The position numbers and the translations under genes were made by a program. From positions 190,531 to 254,530 of the forward strand of contig JAPWAE010000003.1 of NCBI GenBank assembly GCA_041432705.1: a DNA stretch of 64,000 nucleotides, written 5' to 3'. The stretch's first letter is position 1. The number at the start of each line of letters is the position of its first letter. The DNA is from Pauljensenia sp018375675. GTDB taxonomy: Bacteria > Actinomycetota > Actinomycetes > Actinomycetales > Actinomycetaceae. The notes under the pieces are model-generated. The model made no database searches. It had not been told where the DNA came from and saw only the letters and a list, made by a program, of their open reading frames with translations. Positions 8,752 to 17,374 of the stretch are shown here, in pieces.

Positions 8752-9390
8752 ATGAACTCAATCGTCAGGGGCATCATCAACTTCCTCATCGGCGTCATCT
8801 CCGGCGCCACAGAGGAGGCGCAGAAGAACACCACGACCACCAAGACGGGGCAGCGTCAGTCGAGCAAGAACTCGACGCCTCAGCCGCGTTCATCCTCGTC
8901 CTCTTCCGCGGATTCCAGCTCCCACCACCGCTACGAGGACCCGGCGACCTCGAATCGGCCCAAGACCTCGATCCGCGAAGCAAGCATCGGTGACGCACTC
9001 GCCCACGCCTCATACACGCCCGTGATGGACGGCGACGCGGATCCCGGCGAGGTCGTGTGGACCTGGGTGCCCTACCAGGAGGATGCCTCCGTCGGTAAGG
9101 ATCGCCCGGCCGTCGTCATCGGCGCGCAGGGCGAAGGCGTGTACATCCTGCAGCTGACGAGCAAGGACCACACGCGCGACGCCGCCCAGGAAGCTGCTGC
9201 CGGACGCTACTGGCTCGACATCGGCGCGGGCGACTGGGACTCGAAGGGGCGTCCCTCCGAGGTTCGCCTCGACCGAGCCCTGTGGGTCAAGGCCACCGAC
9301 GTGCGCCGCGAGGGCGCCATCCTGCCCAAGGCAACCTGGCAACTCATCGTCGATGCCCTCGAGGAGCACTACCGCACGCACGGCGACTGA
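8752..9390 (+). CDS. PemK/MazF-domain protein with N-terminal extension
   Basis: A 212-residue protein. Residues 3-18 (SIVRGIINFLIGVISG) are hydrophobic or amphipathic. Residues 22-75 are a Ser/Thr-rich, low-complexity linker. The C-terminal 115 residues (PGEVVWTWVPYQEDASVGKDRPAVVIG onward to PKATWQLIVDAL) resemble a PemK/MazF-like barrel. Classical MazF toxins are about 110 residues and sit beside an antitoxin; here no antitoxin gene is adjacent on either side, and the domain is fused to a long tail. It may be a housekeeping relative seen before rpsT in actinobacteria rather than a toxin. The start ATG at 8752 is the first Met in frame after the intergenic region. Confidence 0.65.
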   Translation: MNSIVRGIINFLIGVISGATEEAQKNTTTTKTGQRQSSKNSTPQPRSSSSSSADSSSHHRYEDPATSNRPKTSIREASIGDALAHASYTPVMDGDADPGEVVWTWVPYQEDASVGKDRPAVVIGAQGEGVYILQLTSKDHTRDAAQEAAAGRYWLDIGAGDWDSKGRPSEVRLDRALWVKATDVRREGAILPKATWQLIVDALEEHYRTHGD

Positions 9391-9462
9391 CGCCTCCGAC
9401 ACGTGACCGACCTTACGAGGCGCGAGAACGCCTAGGGATATGACGAAAAGGCCCCTTCCTGG

Positions 9463-9468
9463 TATGAT
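9463..9468 (+). promoter_or_regulatory. Probable -10 box of the rpsT promoter
   Basis: TATGAT 135 bp upstream of the rpsT start. A TGACGA at 9441-9446 lies 16 bp upstream and could serve as -35. The resulting leader is about 130 nt and is GC-rich and able to pair (CCCGGCCTGGTCGGG), which fits feedback control known for S20 in other bacteria; that control is inference here. Confidence 0.5.
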
Positions 9469-9602
9469 CGGTCGTTGGACTCCCGGCCTGGTCGGGCAGG
9501 GGGTCTGGTTAAGACCGTTTGCGGGTGTCCCCACGCCTAAGTCCCGGTCTTGACACAGCCCTCACCGACCCTGTCAGACATACATCAAGGAGAAATCCGA
9601 CT

Positions 9603-9869
9603 GTGGCAAACATTAAGTCCCAGAAGAAGCGCATCCTCACCAACGAGAAGCGCCGCGTTCGTAACCAGTCCGTGAAGTCCGAGCTGAAGACCCTGGTCCG
9701 TCAGACCCGCGAGGCTGTTGAGGCCGGCGACAAGGAGAAGGCTCTCGCTGCACTGCGCGTCGCTTCGCGCAAGCTGGACGTCGCCGTCTCCAAGGGCGTC
9801 ATCCACAAGAACCAGGCTGCGAACCGCAAGTCCAAGCTTGCTCGTCGCGTCGCCTCGCTCGGTGACTGA
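9603..9869 (+). CDS. rpsT: 30S ribosomal protein S20
   Basis: An 88-residue basic protein starting MANIKSQKKRILTNEKRRVR, a full-length S20 of the small ribosomal subunit that binds 16S rRNA. The start is a GTG at 9603 with AAGGAGA nine bases upstream, which fixes it; the longer open frame has no family support. A long leader precedes it and a strong terminator follows at 9892-9920, so it is transcribed alone. Confidence 0.98.
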   Translation: MANIKSQKKRILTNEKRRVRNQSVKSELKTLVRQTREAVEAGDKEKALAALRVASRKLDVAVSKGVIHKNQAANRKSKLARRVASLGD

Positions 9870-9891
9870 GCGCGAACGATAGTTTGACGTG

Positions 9892-9920
9892 AAGCGGGCC
9901 GCCCAGTGGGCGGCCCGCTT
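9892..9920 (+). terminator. Rho-independent terminator of rpsT
   Basis: A perfect 13-bp stem (arms 9892-9904 and 9908-9920, AAGCGGGCCGCCC and its complement) with a 3-base loop. It starts 22 bp after the rpsT stop codon. Confidence 0.9.
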
Positions 9921-9935
9921 TCGTATACGACTTTA

Positions 9936-9953
9936 AGGACAAAACGTGTTGGT
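9936..9953 (+). repeat. Left copy of 18-bp inverted repeat
   Basis: AGGACAAAACGTGTTGGT. It matches the complement of 10779-10796 at 17 of 18 positions. GTATACG occurs just outside both copies (9923-9929 here). Confidence 0.75.
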
Positions 9954-10014
9954 TTTGTGGTGACTTTTCGGCTTGTTGGTAGTCGAAAATTAACATTGAC
10001 AGCGGTTGTTTCAT

Positions 10015-10040
10015 CGTGGGGGGTATGAATACCCCCCACG
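10015..10040. repeat. 12-bp palindrome with 2-bp centre
   Basis: CGTGGGGGGTAT, GA, ATACCCCCCACG: a perfect inverted repeat. The two-base centre is too short for an ordinary RNA loop unless the AT pairs open, so it may be a DNA-level protein site. Confidence 0.7.
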
Positions 10041-10615
10041 TGCCTGATATGTGGGCGAACGCGTGGCCCGGTATGGACACTCAGGTTCAGGGGCACAGTT
10101 CGCCGAGGCGTGCTAGCTGTCTGCACTCCCCTCCGCACACGTGGGCCCGACACCTCGCACGTTAACCCGATGACATGCACGTTGGCAGCGCCGCCCACGA
10201 GCACATCAAGGGGTTAACGCGCATAGTCAGCGGTTTGCGTGCGAAGTACATGCCAGTCCGGACACTGTTGTGTCCAACAAGCAGACCGCCTGAGCCGCAA
10301 CACCCCGTTGTCAACGTTTTCACCGAAGTGGTCTGCGATGTGGGCGCCTCACCACCCAGAACCGCAACCTCACCGCCACCAAACGGGGGGATTTGCACCA
10401 TTAGGGGCGCGACACGCCGGCGACACGCCGAAGGAAGGGTCCTAATGCTGCAAAACCCCCGCCATTACCCCTGGTATCAGGCTCCCTCACTGGTGCAGTG
10501 CTGCCCGGCAGGGTGCCGATAAACGCCGGTAGGGCATCGCCAGCAATGACGGGGGAGGTCACGAGCGGCCAGCTCCGCGACGCCGCTTGTGCCCGATGAG
10601 GTGTTACACCCGATC

Positions 10616-10692
10616 GGGAAGATTCAACCCCTTCTGATCGGGTGGAATCTTCCCTAACGGGTTGAATGCTCCCGATCAGGTGGAATCCTCCC
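10616..10692 (+). repeat. Iteron-like array of four 15-mers
   Basis: Copies at 10616-10630 (inverted), 10640-10654, 10659-10673 and 10678-10692. The three direct copies read GGGTGGAATCTTCCC, GGGTTGAATGCTCCC and AGGTGGAATCCTCCC and repeat at an exact 19-bp period; several are bordered by GATC. The spacing of just under two helical turns puts all direct copies on nearly one face of the DNA. Confidence 0.75.
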
Positions 10693-10778
10693 GATAGGAC
10701 GCATCCGGTCTGAGACACGGTAGAGCGAGCACGCTAGCCCACTAACCATTCCTCGATGATGCCTGGGACTGAACCGCG

Positions 10779-10796
10779 ACCAACACGTTTTGACCT
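10779..10796 (-). repeat. Right copy of 18-bp inverted repeat
   Basis: Complement reads AGGTCAAAACGTGTTGGT, one mismatch from the left copy at 9936-9953. GTATACG lies outside it on the complementary strand at 10804-10810. No clear target-site duplication was found. Confidence 0.75.
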
Positions 10797-10896
10797 ATAA
10801 CCCACGTATACCCGCTCCCCCATACGCTTGGACGCGTGGTCGGCACACCTGCCGCGACCACTCCCCCGCGCTCCGGCGCCGGGCGCACATAACGAA

Positions 10897-10926
10897 GCCC
10901 CGGCCTCGTCGAAACGAGGCCGGGGC
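10897..10926 (-). terminator. Terminator of the ABC exporter operon
   Basis: Two head-to-head copies of the window-wide 13-mer (10897-10909 and 10914-10926) form a perfect 13-bp stem with the tetraloop CGAA. It starts 20 bp past the stop of the downstream ABC gene on the minus strand. Confidence 0.85.
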
Positions 10927-10945
10927 AAACGTGATCGTTGAGCGC

Positions 10946-12880
10946 TTACTCGAGCTCGAAAGCGCCCGTGTAGAGCTGGTAGTACACGCCCTTCTGGGCG
11001 ATCAGATCATCGTGACTACCGCGCTCGATAATGCGGCCGTGGTCCAGGACCATGATCGCGTCCGAGTTGCGCACCGTGGACAGGCGGTGGGCAATCACGA
11101 AGACCGTGCGCCCCTCCATGAGGTTGTCCATGCCCTGCTGCACGAGAGCCTCGGTACGCGTGTCGATCGAGGAGGTGGCCTCGTCGAGGATCATCGCCGG
11201 CGGGTCGGCCACGGCGGCGCGCGCAATCGACAGGAGCTGAGCCTGCCCCTGCGAGAGGTTCGAGCCGTTACCGGTCAGCATCGTGTCGTAGCCCTCGGGC
11301 AGGCGACGGATGAAGGAGTCAGCGTTGGCCAGCTTCGCAGCGGCAATGCACTCCTCGTCCGTGGCGTCCAGGCGGCCGTAGCGGATGTTCTCCATGACCG
11401 TGCCCGTAAACAGCTTGACGTCCTGCAGGACGACGCCGAGGGAGCGACGCAGGTCCGGCTTGTGGATCTTGTTGATGTTGATGCCGTCGTAGCGGATCTT
11501 GCCGTCGGCGATGTCGTAGAAGCGGTTGATCAGGTTCGTGATCGTTGTCTTGCCGGCGCCCGTGGCACCCACGAAGGCGATCTTCTGGCCGGGCTTTGCC
11601 CACAGGGAGATGTCGTGCAGGATCTGCTTCTCGCCGTCGTAGGAGAAGTCGACGTCCTCCATGACCAGTTCGCCACGCAGGCGCGTGTAGGTGACGGTGC
11701 CGTCGGCCTTGTGGGGGTGGCGCCATGCCCAGATTCCCGTGCGCTCCTCGGTCGGCTCGAGGCTGCCGTCGGGAAGCTCACGCGCACGCACGAGGGTCAC
11801 GTAGCCCTCGTCTTCCTCGGGTTCCTGGTCGATGAGGGCGAACACGCGGCCCGCACCCGCCATACCCATGGCGATCATGGGGACCTGCATGGACATCTGG
11901 CCGATCGTCTGCGAGAAGTTACGGACCATGCCCAGGAAGGACACGACCACGCCGACCGTGATGACGTCGACGCCGAAGAGGTGGATGTTCGGCGTCTGTT
12001 CCAGGATCATGACGCCGCCGACGATCGCGATGACCACGTACATGATGTTGCCGATGTTGCCCAGGGCAGGCATCAGCACGTTGCCGTAGATGTTCGCCTT
12101 CTGTGAGGAGTCGAAGAGCTTGGCGTTGTACTCGACGAACTCGTCCTTGGCGTCCTGCTCGTGGTTGAAGACCTGGACGACCTTCTGGCCGTCCATCATC
12201 TCTTCGATGAAGCCTTCTTCATCGGCGAGAGCGGCCTGCTGAGCCTTCATAAAACGACCCGACAGCCCGCCGAGCCTACCGGTCAGGAAGGCCATGAGAA
12301 CGCCCACGATAAGGACAACGAGGAAGAGCCACACGGAGTAGTAGAGCATCGTTCCGATCAGGACGATGATCGTCAGGCCCGACTGGATGAGCGTCGGGAT
12401 GGACTGGCCGATCAGCTGACGGATCGCGTCCGTGTCGTTGGTGAAGGTCGACATGATCGCGCCGTGCGGGTGCGTGTCGAAGAAGCGCAGGGGCAGGCGC
12501 TCCATGGAGTCGAACATGTCGTCTCGCATGTGCTTGAGCGTCCCCTGCGTCACGATCGCCATGGCGCGGGTGTAGATGAAGCTGCCGATGACGCCAGCAC
12601 TGAAGATGATGCCCATCGTGACCACGAGGCGCACGAGGGTGCCTCGCACAGCGTCGAAGCCGCTCTCCAAGCCCGGGGTCACGACGTTGTCGACAATCTG
12701 CTGCATGAAGATCGAACCGACGGCCGAGGCCACGGCTGCCGTAATGATGCACACGACCGTCAGGCTGATGCGCACCGGGTAGTGGTGGAACACGTAGGCC
12801 ATGAGGCGGCCGAAGGGACGCTCGATGCCCTCGAGCTTGTCGCCGTCGTTGTCAACGGGACGACCATGCGCACGTGCCAT
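10946..12880 (-). CDS. ABC exporter half-transporter, subunit with intact catalytic residues
   Basis: A 644-residue fused permease-ATPase. Six transmembrane segments occupy about residues 30-340; the nucleotide-binding domain has Walker A GATGAGKTT, Walker B AMILDEATSSID with the catalytic Glu, and H-loop IAHRLST. The signature is LSQGQ instead of LSGGQ. An insert between the two domains (about residues 365-400) carries a Thr/Glu-rich segment. Together with the upstream gene it forms a heterodimeric exporter of the TM287/288 or BmrCD type, probably for drugs or lipids. The start ATG is one base after the stop of the first subunit, so translation is coupled. Confidence 0.93.
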   Translation of the reverse strand: MARAHGRPVDNDGDKLEGIERPFGRLMAYVFHHYPVRISLTVVCIITAAVASAVGSIFMQQIVDNVVTPGLESGFDAVRGTLVRLVVTMGIIFSAGVIGSFIYTRAMAIVTQGTLKHMRDDMFDSMERLPLRFFDTHPHGAIMSTFTNDTDAIRQLIGQSIPTLIQSGLTIIVLIGTMLYYSVWLFLVVLIVGVLMAFLTGRLGGLSGRFMKAQQAALADEEGFIEEMMDGQKVVQVFNHEQDAKDEFVEYNAKLFDSSQKANIYGNVLMPALGNIGNIMYVVIAIVGGVMILEQTPNIHLFGVDVITVGVVVSFLGMVRNFSQTIGQMSMQVPMIAMGMAGAGRVFALIDQEPEEDEGYVTLVRARELPDGSLEPTEERTGIWAWRHPHKADGTVTYTRLRGELVMEDVDFSYDGEKQILHDISLWAKPGQKIAFVGATGAGKTTITNLINRFYDIADGKIRYDGININKIHKPDLRRSLGVVLQDVKLFTGTVMENIRYGRLDATDEECIAAAKLANADSFIRRLPEGYDTMLTGNGSNLSQGQAQLLSIARAAVADPPAMILDEATSSIDTRTEALVQQGMDNLMEGRTVFVIAHRLSTVRNSDAIMVLDHGRIIERGSHDDLIAQKGVYYQLYTGAFELE

Positions 12881-12881
12881 G

Positions 12882-14630
12882 TCAGGCCACCTCGCTTTCG
12901 CTCGCGGCGTTCTGGGAATCGTAGATCTCTCGGTATTCCCCGCCCGCTGCCATCAGCTCCTCGTGGGTGCCGCGTTCCTTGATACGACCGTCGTCCAGGA
13001 CGATGATCTGGTCGGCGTGACTGACCGAAGACAGGCGCTGGGCGATGATGATCGTCGTCGTGCCCGGGATCTCGGTCTCGAAGGCAGATCGGATCAGCGA
13101 GTCGGTCTTCGTGTCCACTGCGGACGTCGAGTCGTCCAGGATGAGGATCTTCGGATTCTTCAGTAGCGCTCGGGCGATGCACAGGCGCTGCTTCTGGCCG
13201 CCCGACACGTTAGTACCGCCACGGGAGATGACGTAGTCGTAGCCGCCGGGCAGCTGCTGAATGAACTCGTCGGCCTGCGCGAGCTTACACGCATGCTCAA
13301 TCTGCTCGTCGGTGGCCTCCGGGTTACCCCAGCGCATGTTGTCCTTGATCGTGCCGGAGAACAGGACGTTCTTCTGCAGGACGACGGAGACCGCGTCGCG
13401 CAGCGAGCTCAGGTCATAGTCGCGCACGTCGCGCCCGCCGACCTTGACGGATCCCTCGGAGACGTCGTAGAGGCGGCAGATCAGCTGAATGAGTGAGGTC
13501 TTGGACGAACCGGTGCCGCCCACGATGCCGAGCGTTGAGCCGGACTCGATGCGCAGGTCGATGTCGGACAGCGCGTTCTCTTCGGCGCTCTCGGAGTACT
13601 TGAAGGACACACTGTCAAAGACAACGGAGCCGTCCGCAACCTCGGTGGCGCCATTGGCCGGGGAGGTGAGCGACGGGTCGTGGTTGAGGACCTCGGCGAT
13701 ACGGTTCGCGGACTCGGCGGCCATCGTCGTCATGACGAAGATGAAGGCCAGCATGAGCATCTGCATCAGGATCTGGATGCCGTAGGTGATGAGAGCGGTC
13801 AGGCCGCCCTTCGTCAGCTCGGTACCGCCAGAGTTGACGATGATCGAGGCACCGACGTAGTCGACGGCCATGATCGCAGCGAAGACGAAGAACATCATGA
13901 CGGGGCTGTTGAGCGCAATGAGCTTCTCGGCGTTCGTGAAGTCCTTGCGCACGTCCTGCGAGGCGGCGCGGAACTTCGTGGTCTCGTGCTCCTCGGTGAC
14001 GAAAGACTTGACCACACGGATCGCGGCGACATTCTCCTGCACGGAGTTGTTCAGGGCGTCGTACTTCTTAAAGATACGGCGGAAGATCGGGAATGCGATG
14101 AGCACGATGGCTGCCAGGATGATGGCGAGAACCGGCACCATCCCGAGGAAGATGAGGGCCATCTGGACGTTAATGCGCCACGCCATGACGATCGAGAACA
14201 CGATCATGAGGGGCACGCGCACCGCAATACGGATGAGCATGCCGAAGGCGTTTTGCACGTTGGTGACGTCCGTCGTCATGCGCGTGACCAGCGAGGACGT
14301 GGAGAAACGGTCGATGTCCGCGAACGAGAAGTCCTGCACCTTGAAGAAGAGGTCCTGACGCAGGTTCTTCGCCAGGCCCACCGAGGCGGTCGCCGAGAAG
14401 CGGGCCGCGAGGATGCCGCAGGCGAGCGACGCGAAGGCCAGTCCCGTAAGGATCAGGCCAAGGCGCATGACGGGGCTCAGGGAGACCCCGTCGAGCGCAT
14501 CCACCAGCGAGACCATCATCAGCGGGATGAGGCACTCGAGGATGACCTCCCCGGTGATGAATAGCGGGGTCAGGATCGCGGGTTTCTTGAACTCGCGCAG
14601 CCTCCCCATCAGCGTTCGAATGGTTGTCAT
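12882..14630 (-). CDS. ABC exporter half-transporter, subunit with degenerate catalytic site
   Basis: A 582-residue fused permease-ATPase, first gene of the exporter operon. Six transmembrane segments lie in about residues 15-310. The ATPase domain has a Walker A GGTGSSKTS with Ser in place of the usual Gly before Lys, canonical signature VSGGQKQRL, Walker B ILILDDSTSAVD with Asp replacing the catalytic Glu, and IAQRLSS with Gln replacing the H-loop His. This is the known pattern of one subunit in heterodimeric exporters: one degenerate and one competent ATP site. The ATG has GAGGAGAAG six bases upstream. Confidence 0.93.
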   Translation of the reverse strand: MTTIRTLMGRLREFKKPAILTPLFITGEVILECLIPLMMVSLVDALDGVSLSPVMRLGLILTGLAFASLACGILAARFSATASVGLAKNLRQDLFFKVQDFSFADIDRFSTSSLVTRMTTDVTNVQNAFGMLIRIAVRVPLMIVFSIVMAWRINVQMALIFLGMVPVLAIILAAIVLIAFPIFRRIFKKYDALNNSVQENVAAIRVVKSFVTEEHETTKFRAASQDVRKDFTNAEKLIALNSPVMMFFVFAAIMAVDYVGASIIVNSGGTELTKGGLTALITYGIQILMQMLMLAFIFVMTTMAAESANRIAEVLNHDPSLTSPANGATEVADGSVVFDSVSFKYSESAEENALSDIDLRIESGSTLGIVGGTGSSKTSLIQLICRLYDVSEGSVKVGGRDVRDYDLSSLRDAVSVVLQKNVLFSGTIKDNMRWGNPEATDEQIEHACKLAQADEFIQQLPGGYDYVISRGGTNVSGGQKQRLCIARALLKNPKILILDDSTSAVDTKTDSLIRSAFETEIPGTTTIIIAQRLSSVSHADQIIVLDDGRIKERGTHEELMAAGGEYREIYDSQNAASESEVA

Positions 14631-14665
14631 TCTTCTCCTCTTCGTTCCCTACGGGCATCTCATAG

Positions 14666-14678
14666 ACGAGGCCGGGGC
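14666..14678 (+). repeat. Window-wide 13-mer, exact copy
   Basis: ACGAGGCCGGGGC in the short gap between holA and the exporter operon. On the minus strand the adjoining GGGCGC-TGAAT-GCGCGCCC can fold, so it may take part in termination of holA. Confidence 0.85.
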
Positions 14679-14684
14679 GCGCAT

Positions 14685-15662
14685 TCAGCGCCCGCGCAGC
14701 CTGCAGATGGTGATAAGTGCTTTTTCGATGGCGCGCTGCGGGTCCCGCGACGCACCCTTTGTTTCGGCATCGGCCGTGGCGATGGCACCAAAGGCACCCG
14801 CCAGCGAGGCATCGGACCAGCCGCGCAGCTCACGCCGGGCTCGGTCCACCTGCCAGGGGGCCATCTTGAGGGCGGATGCGGATCCGCCGATCGACACCTT
14901 CGCCATGGCGCGGAACTTCATGGCCAGGGCGGTGACGAGCAGCTGGGGGGCGATGCCTGTGGCGAACGCGTGGCGCGCAAGCGTCAGAGCTTTCGCCGAG
15001 TTGCCCGCGACGGCCGCATCCGCGACGTCGTAGCCCGTGGCCTCGACGCGGCCGGCCTGGTAGCGCCGCACGTCCTCCAGGGTGATGCGTCCGCTGACGT
15101 CGGAGAGCAGCTGAGCCAGGGCACCGGCCATCGCGCGCGGGTCGTTGCCGAGCGCGTCCACGAGGGCCTGCTGGGCCTCAGTGTCCATCTGGCGCCGAGC
15201 CGCGCGCACGTCGGAGGCGATGAGCGCCAGCTTGTCGCGGTCGTTTTTCAGCGGTTCGGCAGGGATCACGGGCCATTTCGCCTTCGTGATCGTGTCGATG
15301 ACCTTCTTACCTCGGGCGTTGCCACCGGGGTGTGCCAGGAACATCCACACGTCGGGGGCAGGCGAAGCCGAGTATGCGATGAGGTCGTTCGCGAGGGCAT
15401 CGCTCATCGTTTCCAGGTCCCGGATGATCACCATGCGGGACTCGCCGAAGAGCGAGGGCGACGCGATAACGTCGAGCTGTCCAGCCTGGTAGGTGGCCGC
15501 GTTGATGTCGGTGCGCTCGAGGTTGGGGTCGGCCTCGTGGGCGAGGGCCCGCAGCTGGTCGAGGGCGCGGTCGACGAGAAGGCCCTCGGGGCCTTTGATC
15601 AACACGATGGGTGCCAGCGTGATCTGGGCTGGCGGCGTCGGGCGCGAACCGCGTGCTGCCAC
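14685..15662 (-). CDS. holA: DNA polymerase III subunit delta
   Basis: A 325-residue HolA, the clamp-loader subunit that opens the beta sliding clamp. The N-terminal VLIKGPEGLLVDRALDQL, the clamp-contact area PSLFGESRMVIIRDLE, WMFLAHPGGNARGKKV and the C-terminal helical collar part (ITICRLRGR at the end) follow the family order. GTG start preceded by AGGAAG. In many Gram-positive bacteria holA lies directly after comEC, and it does so here with a gap of about 160 bp. Confidence 0.95.
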   Translation of the reverse strand: MAARGSRPTPPAQITLAPIVLIKGPEGLLVDRALDQLRALAHEADPNLERTDINAATYQAGQLDVIASPSLFGESRMVIIRDLETMSDALANDLIAYSASPAPDVWMFLAHPGGNARGKKVIDTITKAKWPVIPAEPLKNDRDKLALIASDVRAARRQMDTEAQQALVDALGNDPRAMAGALAQLLSDVSGRITLEDVRRYQAGRVEATGYDVADAAVAGNSAKALTLARHAFATGIAPQLLVTALAMKFRAMAKVSIGGSASALKMAPWQVDRARRELRGWSDASLAGAFGAIATADAETKGASRDPQRAIEKALITICRLRGR

Positions 15663-15823
15663 GTCTTCCTGCCTTTCCGCTGAAACGGTAACTGTCTAAG
15701 TCTGCCACTGAGCGAGCTCATCTGTGTCTGTCTTAGCCGTGGGCGGACGCTACTCGTGGCAGGTGTCACCAGGTTGCAGCGCCGTTGTGGCACCTCGGCT
15801 GCTTGGCGGTGAGCACTGATCAC

Positions 15824-17374
15824 TCAGGCCTCGTCGGCATTGACGATCGGGAATGCCCACCGCTTCCATGCCCGCCACGCGATCCATCCGCCGCCGCAGC
15901 AGGCGTACACGCCCAAGACGGTCGAGGAGCCACCGGGCACATGCACCCCGTTTCCCGGCAGTGAAGCGCACATGCGGGCAGCCCCCGCGATCCACGCGGT
16001 CGCCCACGAAGCGAGGACGGCGCATACCGAGGCGCCGCGAATGCTCAGCGGGGAGATGAGCGCGCCCGCGAGCCCGGCTACGGTGGCGACCGGAACGGCG
16101 GGCTCGGCAATGACGTTCGCGGCGATCCCCCACACCGGCACGTTCCCCGAGAACGACACGATAAGGGGCGCGGTCGCCAGCTCCGCAAAGGCGGGCACAC
16201 ACACCATCTCCACGAGCCGACGCAGCGCTTTCCCAACGCGCGTGTCTCCTCGTATCCGCCGATGGCAGCGCCGCACCAGCGCCGCGGAGGGGCCGACGAC
16301 CGCGAGCGCGGCGAGCGCCGACAGGGCGAATCCGTAGGATCGGGATGACCAGGGGTCGATGAGGAGGGTGGCGATCACGACGGCGCAGAGGGCAGCGATG
16401 GATTGGCCGTCGCGTCCGAGGATGAGGCCAAGGGCGGCGACGGCTGCGACGCAGACGGAGCGGACGACGGATGGGTCTGGTCCGACGAGGATGAGGATTG
16501 TGCCCAGGACGAGGATGGTGGCCCCGAGGCGTAGGGGTTTTCGTGCGGGTACGACGAGGGTGACGGTTGTGAGGACGATGACGATGTGGGATCCGGAGAC
16601 GGCGGTGAGGTGGGTGAGGGAGGTGGTTTTCATGGCTTGTGCGAGGTCTGCGGGCATTGCGCGGTCGTCTCCGATCGCCATGCCGGGGACGAGGGAGCGC
16701 GCGTCCCTGGGCAGAGGTGCGCATGCTCTGGCGAAGGCCCGGTGGGTGGAGCGCATCCAGGCGGACAGGCCGCCGGGTCTTTCGATGAGCTGGGCGCGCC
16801 TGACGCGTATGGTGCCCACCGATGGCGCGTCGGCGGCAAAGGTCGCGTCGAGGCTTCCCCACACCTCGTAGACGTCTCCTCGCGCGGCGTCCTGCCACCC
16901 GGGTGCGCGCACGAGTGCGGTGGCGTTCGAGGGGATCCACTCCTCCTCCACGGAGATGGCCTCGATGCGCGCGCGGGTACTGCGTGTCGCGGAGAACCCG
17001 GACGAGGGTGGGGCCGGGTCAGCCTGTAGGGCGACGCGCGCGTGGATGGGGCCGGAGTCGCGGCGGGCTGGGTCGGCGTCGTATTGCCGGCGGGCAGTGG
17101 ATCCGACCGCGAGCGCGCAGGCGGTGCATGCGAGGAGGAGCGCGAGGCCGAGGCGTGCGGACCTGGGCGGGGTGAGGGCGTGCCTGGGGGGCTTCCGGCC
17201 TCGTTGTGAGCGCGCGTAGGAGGCGGCGCAGGTGAGCGCGGCGAGGGCGCACGCTCCAATCCATACCCATTGAGCTGGGCGGCCTGTCGCCCACCAGGTG
17301 GCGGCCCAGGTGGCGGTGGCTGCGGGCGCAAGGCGCAGGTCGATCATGCGGGGAGCGCAGTGGGTATCGCTCAT
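15824..17374 (-). CDS. comEC: ComEC/Rec2 competence channel protein, short form
   Basis: A 516-residue polytopic membrane protein of the ComEC/Rec2 family, which carries single-stranded DNA across the membrane during transformation. The N-terminus has two hydrophobic segments, followed by an OB-like region (about 90-200) and the competence domain with the signature KTTSLTHLTAVSGSHIVIV and about seven further transmembrane segments. It ends WRAWKRWAFPIVNADEA and lacks the C-terminal metallo-beta-lactamase domain of full-length ComEC. The start ATG overlaps the comEA stop by one base (TGATG), so the genes are coupled. Whether the short form is functional cannot be judged from sequence alone. 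Confidence 0.93.
   Translation of the reverse strand: MSDTHCAPRMIDLRLAPAATATWAATWWATGRPAQWVWIGACALAALTCAASYARSQRGRKPPRHALTPPRSARLGLALLLACTACALAVGSTARRQYDADPARRDSGPIHARVALQADPAPPSSGFSATRSTRARIEAISVEEEWIPSNATALVRAPGWQDAARGDVYEVWGSLDATFAADAPSVGTIRVRRAQLIERPGGLSAWMRSTHRAFARACAPLPRDARSLVPGMAIGDDRAMPADLAQAMKTTSLTHLTAVSGSHIVIVLTTVTLVVPARKPLRLGATILVLGTILILVGPDPSVVRSVCVAAVAALGLILGRDGQSIAALCAVVIATLLIDPWSSRSYGFALSALAALAVVGPSAALVRRCHRRIRGDTRVGKALRRLVEMVCVPAFAELATAPLIVSFSGNVPVWGIAANVIAEPAVPVATVAGLAGALISPLSIRGASVCAVLASWATAWIAGAARMCASLPGNGVHVPGGSSTVLGVYACCGGGWIAWRAWKRWAFPIVNADEA

Larger units (their letters stand above)
9921..10896. other. Non-coding stretch with inverted repeats and iteron-like array
   Basis: Nearly 1 kb between the rpsT terminator and the terminator of the ABC exporter with no frame that looks coding. 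It contains an 18-bp inverted repeat at its two ends (9936-9953 and 10779-10796), a near-perfect palindrome at 10015-10040, inverted CGTTAACCC/GGGTTAACG at 10160-10168 and 10211-10219, a GGACAC-TGTT-GTGTCC hairpin at 10260-10275 and a cluster of four 15-mers at 10616-10692. The density of dyads is far above that of the neighbouring chromosome. It may be a non-autonomous mobile element, a decayed replicon fragment, or a structured RNA region. Confidence 0.6.

Noticed and set aside
8752..9390. Complete toxin-antitoxin pair
   Set aside because: Only the PemK-like domain is seen; neither side has an antitoxin-like small gene.
10175..10522. 115-codon frame in the rpsT-exporter gap
   Set aside because: Its composition is random-looking, it has no ribosome binding site, and the dyads run through it. 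Not supported as a gene.
10946..14630. Broken ATPase in the first ABC subunit
   Set aside because: The Glu to Asp and His to Gln changes are the known degenerate site of heterodimeric exporters, not damage.
15750..16940. Arg/Pro-rich frame inside comEC
   Set aside because: An out-of-frame product of GC-rich codons; the ComEC frame carries all family motifs.
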